Part shown: in pieces, positions 55,979 through 64,000 of the stretch
Position numbering within the stretch: the first letter of the stretch is position 1
How the letters are laid out: each line of letters starts with the position of its first letter
NCBI RefSeq assembly: GCF_009905375.1
Contig: NC_133650.1
Location: 303,649,203 to 303,713,202, forward strand
Length of the DNA stretch: 64,000 bases
From: Apium graveolens
Lineage: Eukaryota; Streptophyta; Magnoliopsida; Apiales; Apiaceae
Reading direction: 5' to 3'
Notes under the pieces: generated by a model
Seen by the model: only the letters and a program-made list of their open reading frames with translations
Database searches by the model: none
Told to the model about the DNA's origin: nothing
Made by a program: the position numbers and the translations under genes

Positions 55979-58900
55979 TCACTTCTCTTCAAATTCAACA
56001 TCAATGATCTCCGGTTTCGAGCTTGAGGAACTTGATTTGCCCCCTTTCGGCTGCCACACAGTGTTACGACAGCCTAAACAGCGGACTACTCGGGCTTTGA
56101 GTCCCACAAACGGCCTCTGGCAGGCAGGACAAGACCCCTATGATAAAATTGACAAAACCAATCAGTACAGAGCTATATATATATATATCTGGAAAATATC
56201 TATATTAATCACATTTAAACTGACTAGGATACTTTAACATCTATATTAATCACATTTAAACATGAGGAATAATTCTAAAAAGCATATATGAACCATCTAA
56301 CAGTGAAAAAGAATAAGCTTGCTACTAAACCAAACCCAGAAAGGTAGTTCCCATTATACCCTCGATTGTGCAGCAGATGATAAAATTTTCAAATGTGAAA
56401 AAAATCTTGTAGAACTTTTTTCAAACTATAAGATGAAATTTCAAATCTGGCATTTTCTTGGTTCTACTCTTTTTCGCTAGCTGACTGAATCTTGTGTGCT
56501 GAGCTATATCGCACTTTCGTTTTGGGTTCGGGTAAACAAGGACCCAAGCCGGTTGGTTCGTGTATATTATTTCAACCCGTTTTGAGTTCGGTCCGGGTTA
56601 AAAATAGGAAACGGGCACAGCCAACCCAACATGAACCCAACCTATTACCTGAAACTGCCACCCGCACTCAAATGAATTCAAGAACAAGTGATTATCTTTT
56701 TAGGAAAATTTGAAATAGTGTAGTGCAGCTCAATTTAACATAAATCTTTCTTTCTAACTTGGACCCCGTCACAATCTAGCATACTGCTCACAGAGAATCA
56801 AATCTTTCGACTTAAAACTAGAAAGTAGTCTATTCATTTCAATACGCCTCTACACTTTTGAAGGAAGACAATCAATGAAAAGTGGCAAACTTTTGGAGAA
56901 GTATAATTTGACTCAGTGTTGCATGGTTCGTGGGTCGGCCTATGGATCCGTGAACTGGTTCGTTCGCACCGGAACATGGGTCAACTTCAATCCAGATCAC
57001 CATAGTTCACGCACCAGTTCGCCATCTTCGGCGAACCCCGCCTGATCTATTCCGGGTACTGTAAATAAACGAAAAAGGACGATAAGGGATGATGGGTTGT
57101 ATATATAGGGTATATATCGATGACGACCTGGTGCTGCTTTTTGGGATAAGATGGACTACAGCTGTCTTATACAAATTTATTGTTATATATGTATTTTGTC
57201 CTCTGTTTGACTATCTCACTAAGTTGTCTTTATCATAATATAAATTGATTAATTATACTTATATTATTACTTGAAAAGAAAAATATTGTCTTTCCTATAA
57301 CTAGTATAAAAATAAATTAAATTACATAAATAAAAAAGGATCCTTATATCGACCCGACCCAATTCACAATTTATCGTACCGATCCAAACAAACTAAAGTT
57401 TCACGTGACTATTGACCTGTTGTCTAAAGCAAACTGGTAAAATTCTACATGATAGATATTAGTAGTTTCTGGAAAAAATCAAATATTAGAGGCAAATAAT
57501 ACTAATGACACAACTGTTTTTAAGTCATCATGTTGTAATAATAATCTGATTTTATGTGACATGCGTATGAAATAGGATCAATATCATGCAATGATAAGAT
57601 CAGTCTACTGCCCCAATAATAGCCATATGCAAGCACTTTATTATCAATTATCGCAATAGTAATCGTACAATAAATTTTAACATCAACTGCAACCAGATTT
57701 TACCTTCACAATGAAAAAATTACCAAAAGCCGCCATGAGGATAGGACTAACAACAGGTACGAACCATACGAAGATAACTATACACCGAATTAACCATCCA
57801 GATAGAAAGAACCACAAGAAGAAGATCATCTACATGTACCAACATAAACTAATTAGGCATAATGGCATACATTAGTTTTCATATAGTTGTGTACCTACAG
57901 TAAGAGGATGCTTAACAGAAAAAGCAACGGGGCTACTGTTTCTTATATTCGATAACTAACAAAACACCTGATGTATCATACTAACAATAACATTCCCTGT
58001 ATTTAAGATTTTAAATTTGTGAAGGAACATCTAGAAAAGTATCCCACTCTCCTTATATCTATAGAAGTGGGAGTGCGTATTAGTATTAAAGATTCTATAT
58101 TTTCCACAATACAACCATAAAATAAAGGGATAAACTGACAGTGACATCATAGTTGGTAAGCTGTAATCTTAATTTTTATTGTATTCATCAGACAGGAAGA
58201 TAAACTTTGTATTTGTACAGCATTAAAGCCATGACAAAATTTAGCCCAACAAGGTAATTTACTTGAATGTTATACTACACATTTGATGGACCAACTAATG
58301 AGAAGTCACCGACATTCTGTTGCCAGAACAATTTAGAAATTTAAATAGTTGCATCTAAAAACAGTTAACAGGGGTGTTCGGTTGTCTTATTTACAAGATG
58401 AAAATTTATAAATTAAAAATATAAATTTTTTGCATGTTTAATAATACTAAAATGCTAAGGAAAAGAATATGCACTACACAAATTTATGGAGACTAGCCGG
58501 ATCATTACTATTGTTGGTATCATTCCTTGTTTTTTCTGTATCTTCATAAATATATATAACAAGAGATAAGCTGTTTAACATTTTTCCACGATTCAAAAAT
58601 AGACGACAATACATACCATGATTGTTTGTCCCAGAGTTGAATTGAAAAAGTCAGTAATCCGCTCCCTGTACTGCAACAATAACGAACAAATATGAATATC
58701 TATCTAATACGTCACCATAACCAATCACTTGCTTAAATAAGCATGAAATCAAACACAACACTAATCGACAACTCCCACCATTGGTTATCATATACATAAT
58801 TATAACCAATCATTTCACATAACGTAACCTAAAATCAAACACACTCAAATTTATAGATACATATGTCAGCTGATCTTATCAATACACAATATATTTCAAT

Positions 58901-59936
58901 AAGAAACCTAGAATCATTTCACATATATATACACGTCTATCAATCAAATCTATCAATACCCAATCATTTCACAAAACTTAACCTAAAATACACGCAACAT
59001 TAATTAAACTGAATCGCACTGATAACTCACACCGAAGGCCAATTTCTACTTAAATCAATTCATGTATAAATACACTTATTAACACGAAATAATTTCTCAT
59101 AAATTAACCTAAAATCAAACACAACATTACTCAAACCTAACCGATAAGTGATAACTGAAACCGAAGGCCAATATCTACTAAAGTCATTTCACATATAAAC
59201 ACACTAATTTCAAATAAACTTATCAATACACAATCATTTCATGCAAATTCACCTAAAATCAAACACAACATAAACTGAACCGAACAGAACCAATAGCTCT
59301 CCAGTTTCTACTAAAATCATTTCACAGATATAAATACAATAATTTTCAAATTCACTTATCAATGCACAATCATTTCGCGCAAATTCAGCTATATTCAAAC
59401 ACAGCATTAATTGAACCGAACCGATAGCTCTCCAATTTCAGCTAAAATTATTTCACATATAAATACAGTTATATCAATTAAACCAATCAAAACACAATCA
59501 TTTCATATAAACTAATCAAACACTTAAACATTAATCGAACCGAAAAAACTCTCACCAAAGGAAAGTAAATATTAAAATCAAAGCAAAAGATCCTCCACTT
59601 CTCCGAAATCCTCAAATCACGATCAATCTCCTTAGCGCGATACTTCGCCGACTCAGCCACGTCACCAAACCGCCGCGAAACATTGAATTTCCGGTCGATT
59701 TTCTCGGAAATTTTCTGAGTTTCGTAAACGAACTGTTCGAAGCCTTCGTTCGCAGTTCGCCAGAAGTCACGCCAGAGCTGGCCGGAGTGGAAACGGCTGG
59801 AGAAGTCGTCGAAGTTGCTGCGGCGAGACGCGTGGAGAGAAGTGGAGTGGCGCGTGGAGAGAAGATGAGAGTGGTGGAAATGGAGGTGTTGTGACCTGGA
59901 AGGGAGAGAGGTGCGCCATGGAAGGCTTGTCGCCAT
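55979..59936 (-). CDS. Putative organelle-targeted membrane protein with C-terminal zinc ribbon
   Basis: Four exons on the minus strand: 59936-59556, 58670-58617, 57829-57704 and 56137-55979. They have GT-AG ends, are all in phase 0, and give 239 residues. The N-terminus (MATSLPWRTSLPSRSQHLHFHHSHLL) is rich in Ser, His and Arg without acids, like a plastid or mitochondrial targeting peptide. An amphipathic helical region follows (FEQFVYETQKISEKIDRKF), then one or two membrane spans in exon 3 (FFLWFFLSGWLIRCIVIFVW) and a zinc ribbon with two CxxC pairs (CPAC and CLGC) ending KPEIIDVEFEEK. I recognise the pattern as a conserved plant protein of unknown function. The start is the first ATG with a targeting peptide. 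Confidence 0.85.
56138..57703. other. Intron 3 of zinc-ribbon gene with transposon scraps
   Basis: 56510-56670 has GGGTTCGGGT-like words and 56918-57070 begins CAGTGTTGCATGG and is rich in GGTTCG words. Both look like fragments of non-autonomous DNA transposons, but I could not define ends. Confidence 0.35.
58722..59530. repeat. Tandem repeat in intron 1 of zinc-ribbon gene
   Basis: Six or more diverged units of about 130-150 bases. The anchor word CAATCATTTC or a variant begins at 58807, 58961, 59087, 59231, 59366 and 59495, followed by AACCTAAAATCAAACACAACA-like sequence. It is on the host-gene side and unrelated to the retrotransposon motifs. Confidence 0.75.
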
Positions 59937-60829
59937 GGATATTTTGTGAGGTGCTTGTGTGTAGAGGTTTGGGGAAGTTTCACGTACTTTATGTTCGGTG
60001 CTCGGGTGTATGTGTTAATTTTTTATGTTTTTGTTTCGTAAAATATTTGAATTTTGATTTTTTTTCATGAATAAGTTATTATTTCACCATAAAGTATTTG
60101 AAATGAGATTTATCCGTATTTTAAAATAGGTACTATAGAATATTTTAATTAAATTTCGTACTAATTATGTACTTAGGTAACGTAAAAAAATATAAAATAT
60201 ATTTGTATATAAATGTATGTTGGATATTTTCATAAGATGATGATTGTGAATGTGTCGATTTTCATAAATATTGCGAGTAGTTGAATATATATATACTATC
60301 ATCAACTATAGTTTTCGAGATTGGATGTTCTTTTTTATCCATAATGGTTTTAGATTTATACTGGGAAAAAAATAAGAATAGTGTTTATCATTAATTGCCC
60401 AACAATCAGATAATTTCTCCAAATTCAAGGATCAGGCTTTTATGAAGAGTTAGTTTCTAGGGTTTAAAATTTTTATCGACTCTGTTTTGGTGAGGAGGAT
60501 CATCGATGATCGTTCTAGGTATTGTATAAATTTTTATTTATTCTATTTATATATTTTGTTATATTTGATTAGTCTCAGATACATTAATATTTTTGTACTC
60601 GGTCGATTCATTTGTGCGAGAAAGACCTTCAACGATCGTTCATGGATAAGTTTTGTGTGAAAAAAATATTGAGTTCAGATTTTTCACATATACACATGTA
60701 TTTTATTTATAAGTCGAAGATATTAACAAGAATAACCTATTTATTTTTTGAAATACATATTAACCTTAATACAGGAAGTATGTTTGATTTGATTTGGTTA
60801 AATCAGAATCCATAACCTGGACGAAGGAA
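59937..60829. other. Intergenic, upstream of zinc-ribbon gene
   Basis: AT-rich. The first about 200 bases should hold the promoter of the minus-strand gene. No gene recognised. Confidence 0.4.
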
Positions 60830-61128
60830 TGGAGGTAGCGTCGACATATATTTGAGTGTGATGCGAAAGTATTGCTAGATGCTGTTAATGGAGATCGGTG
60901 AAATACATATTTTTATATCAATGGAGATCGAGGAAATACATATTTTTATATGATTGCAGAAGATTGTAAGCAAATTTGATGAAGTGGTAGTATGTCATGT
61001 TTATAGACATGCGAATAGCGTGGCTCACAATTTAGTACAAACAATATATTTTATATCAGGTGTTACGGAGTGGACTGTTTCTGTTCCGAATTTTATTAGT
61101 TATATGATTGATTCTAAAATTTTTTAAT
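60830..61128 (+). pseudogene. Fragment of LINE-type RNase H-like domain
   Basis: Short stretches match the plant RNase H-like domain found at the end of LINE-type ORFs (RVT_3 family): FECDAKVLLDAVNG near 60850-60892, and HVYRHANSVAHNL near 60991-61032 followed by SGVTEWTVSVPNFI. Frames are interrupted and no reverse transcriptase lies nearby. It could also come from a captured host fragment. Confidence 0.5.
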
Positions 61129-62178
61129 GCAAGTGCGTTTTTGTCAAAATAAACAAAATAAATATGTATTGTTAAGCGGCATTTTTCTTCTTTTTTTTGA
61201 CAAATATGGCTTATATTTGTCAAAAAAAAAAGAAGAAAAAAAAGGAGAAGTTTTAAAGAAGGAATTGTCCAGTGAAGAAATATTTTTTAGGCCCAGTGAA
61301 GAATTTTAAGAAAAGCAGGTGGAGTGCAAGTAAAAGGTTTTCCTGAAAAACAAATGTAACTATTTTCTAAAGTGGAACCAATTTGGTGACCCTGATATTT
61401 TCCTTTTCGAAAATATAATTATAGTAGCCCAACAGACCAACATTTGGGCCTAGCCTTTGCACAACCAATTAACAAGTCACGTCTAAAAACATATGTATAT
61501 TACAGGCCAACTCTGGAGAAGTTGCAAATTGCAAACTTAACAAATTTATTTGCTACAAGTGTACAAGTTCACTAGTGTTGTGTTTGGTTGGGGAGAATGG
61601 AATGAGTAAAAAATACTTGAAACTTATAAAGATAAGAAGAAAGTTTTGAAAAAAATTAAGGAGTGCAAAATTGTACATATATGGGCCGAAAATTAAGGAG
61701 TTCTAGTAGAGAACTCTCTTAATATGTTCTCTTAACAAATTAAGTTTAGAGAACATATTACGAGACCGATACAGGATAACAAAACACAAAAGAAACATAA
61801 ATTTATTTAAAAACCACTAATCTATCCCGAAAGATATTTGCTAATCTACGAAATATGGGTCAGGAAACTATGTACAAGAGCTTATTTAACAATGTATCTG
61901 CTGGTTTCTGGGAGAGTATAATTTACCGGCCAACAGATGGCTATAAGTGCCAGTCTGGAAAACTTAAATTTCACAGCAAATTATTTGATCTTCTCAGCAA
62001 TCTTGAGAGTCATCTACACTTGTAGTTTTAGAAAGATCAGGGAAGTACATAAAGAGACTGAGAGTACGATTACAAGTTCAACAAAAACAAGTAATAGAAA
62101 TTTATCAGAAAAAGGTTCACATCTCTCACAAGAAGACTTGCTAGTCTGTAAAATATGAGCCAAGGAGCTAGTCATGTA
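61129..62178. other. Intergenic with an imperfect inverted repeat
   Basis: 61185-61207 and 61213-61237 form an arm pair of about 23 bases (TTCTTC-T8-GACAAATAT) around a 5-base loop, with two extra A in the right arm. Nothing else recognised. Confidence 0.45.
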
Positions 62179-63805
62179 TCAGAAGGATGTCCATCCTGGT
62201 TCCGTTCCTAGAGTCTCTGGCAGAGTGACAACTGAACTTGATTGGAAGACGCCAAACTTCTCCAGGAACATATTGATCAGGTCACCAGCAGCATAAGAAG
62301 CGCCTGAGGTCATCAGCGCAGTAACAACATAGTACGCTACAGTTTTTACATACGATCTTGGTGCCCTTTGAACATATGCCTTTCCAGCGGCTAGAATAAT
62401 GATGCCCAGCAGTGAAACTGTTGCAGCAGCTAAAAGCTTGAGGTCCCGGTTGTCGCTCTTTTGGAAAGAGAAGCCGTAGACAACAGGAGGTAATAAGCCG
62501 AATATAAGGTATGATAAAATAGCCAAGACTGCATGAAGCAGAAAGTTCCTTCTTTGGCCCAGTAGTTCATGGTACTTGTCTATTTGCTTATCTGATTGAT
62601 CGGATGCCTCAGTCTTCTGATCATTTTTCAGATCCAAAAGCTGTAAAGGATTACATTTTCGTTAAAAATGCAGAAACTCTGACTACATGCATAACAAGAC
62701 CGTGACGCTGAATGATTCCCTAAAAGGTTATCTATGTATAAAAAAAAATACTATAAGAATATCCTGAAAATTGTTTTTCTGCTGACAAGTTCACGTCTAA
62801 CTTTAATAGCTACTGAACATTCTCTTCTTTTTCTAATAGTCTTTAATAAAAAAAATGCAATTTCTCAAATCCTGTATGGACTTGTAGGTATTGCAGAACA
62901 TAGATAATGTTCTGAATCGTATAGTATTACTTGTATATCAAATTATTAGTCTACTGAAATCGAATAACAACATGAACGATTAGGATTATCAAATTGACAA
63001 TCTATATCTACTAGCATTCATTTTGCATTTATTTATTCTTCAATGGAAACATATACTAACGTTGTGCCCGATGATGAATAGTCCTCCGATAAGATTAGCC
63101 AGTCCCAAAGCGAAAACATTCACTGCAACAAAAGACATATTAGTACCTCTCTGATTATGACACCAGATTTAGCATATTCGACTCTAAAAATTCAGAATTA
63201 TGAAGTACTAAATGTGCAAAAACCTTGACGTAATTCATATATGTAAGGTGGCCGTTTTCACATTGCATGATACTGATCTATTTCTGACTGAAACAGCATA
63301 ACATTTAGCGGAACATTAATGACAGTGTTACTGTTAGCCATTGAATCAACCTAGAAACCACTCATGGAGTGAGATCCATGTTTTTTACATATCTCTGTGT
63401 GTATTTACTTAAAGGTCTTTACCAAATATTTTGCCTTTTTTACTAGAATTAATCAAACTTTGATCCACTGTACGTACACGAGACTACAAAGAAATGGAAT
63501 GCAAGACATCAGAAATACAATTACAGTTCACATTCTAAAAAACTTACGTGTAGTGACTTTAGAGCTAGCCGCAGATGACACAACACCAAGGCTTGTTACT
63601 GATTCTACTAGCCCTCCATATACAATGCTTTTAATTATCTCCACTCCTTGAATTCCTTCTGTAGATGTGCCTCTTTGTTCATTTATTTGGATTCGAGTCT
63701 CAAGATTTTGCAAATTTCCAGATTCTGCTGGTTCTGTTAAATCCTGTACTCTTTGAGCAGCAAGCTGTTCAACTTGACAGGTTTCAACAGTTATCTCATC
63801 ACCGA
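62179..63805 (-). CDS. Membrane protein of ER body-like (VIT1/CCC1-type metal transporter), 5' part outside window
   Basis: Three exons on the minus strand, 63805-63548, 63122-63061 and 62640-62179, with GT-AG borders and matching phases; earlier exons lie beyond the window. In order: an acidic/Gln-rich stretch, VEIIKSIVYGGLVESVTSLGVVSSAAS (membrane span 1), VFALGLANLIGGLFIIGHN (span 2), then QRRNFLLHAVLAILSYLIFGLLPPVVYGF, AAATVSLLGIIILAAGKAYV and VKTVAYYVVTALMTSGASYAAGD (spans 3-5), ending GTEPGWTSF. Five spans of this type are the VIT1/CCC1 fold. MEB proteins, iron/manganese transporters of ER membranes, are the closest family by the pattern I recognise; the substrate is inferred. Confidence 0.85.
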
Positions 63806-64000
63806 CTGCATTACATTAAAAGAAAATATGTAAACCAATGCATTTTCAAGTTAAACAACTTATAAGATGTAAACAATGCATTTGCTATAACTTTTATTTG
63901 GCAGTTTCACATTGCCCTTGCGGTCTGCTGAAGTCCTTGATGATTAAAGTTATCATATGTTCGAATGTGATCTCTCTGTCGGTATAAAATTATATTATGA
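63806..64000 (-). other. Intron or upstream part of the MEB-like gene
   Basis: The acceptor at 63806-63808 shows that the gene continues to the right. I could not identify a further exon before the window ends. Confidence 0.4.

Noticed and set aside
61185..61237. Inverted repeat as a microRNA precursor
   Set aside because: Arms are mostly T/A runs with unequal lengths and a 5-base loop; far too short for a plant microRNA hairpin.
63900..64000. A further upstream exon of the MEB-like gene
   Set aside because: Some minus-strand codons look plausible, but no donor site fits, so it was not added.

Overview
This is a stretch of nuclear plant DNA. The organism is almost certainly a eudicot: the genes have introns, AT-rich intergenic DNA and plant-type LTR retrotransposons, and include a 206-aa plant ribosomal protein eL13, an ALMT-family malate channel and a MEB/VIT1-like membrane protein. 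The sequence alone does not give me the species.

Positions 1-44912 are one nest of retrotransposons, like Russian dolls. The outer shell is a Ty3/gypsy element of the Tat lineage (dual RNase H, antisense extra gene); its left part lies outside the window. A SIRE-like Ty1/copia element (copia-B, 11073-44757, target-site duplication ACCAC) is inserted in its 3' LTR. Two further copia elements are inserted in copia-B: copia-A (12023-25113, TSD ACACT) in its 5' LTR, and copia-C (28033-35514, minus strand, TSD AAATG) in its pol gene. All three inner insertions have exact LTR ends and perfect 5-bp duplications. By-eye LTR divergence (B about 3-4 %, C about 1.5 %, A about 1 %) agrees with the nesting order.

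The most unusual signal is that every retrotransposon carries its own short private motif, repeated many times. The Tat element has palindromic GGCGCGCC (17 perfect copies in about 8 kb), copia-A has TCAACGGAT (about 41 perfect copies on both strands), copia-B has TCGACGGAT at the corresponding places, and copia-C has GACAATC with GGTATGACAAT palindromes in its LTRs. In A and B the motif forms an array in U3, hairpins in the pol-ORF3 spacer, and clusters in the linkers of gag, pol and ORF3, where it is read in different frames and orientations. It is therefore conserved as nucleic acid and not as peptide. It is absent from the catalytic domains.

Positions 44913-48120 are non-coding and hold several small DNA transposons: three hAT-type MITEs with 8-bp duplications and a probable Tourist-like one. 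Positions 48122-64000 are a normal gene region: RPL13 (+), an ALMT channel gene (+), a four-exon zinc-ribbon membrane protein gene (-), a dead RNase H fragment, and the 3' part of a MEB-like gene (-) that runs off the right edge. These genes are ordinary and unrelated in function. I see no operon-like organisation, RNA gene or CRISPR.
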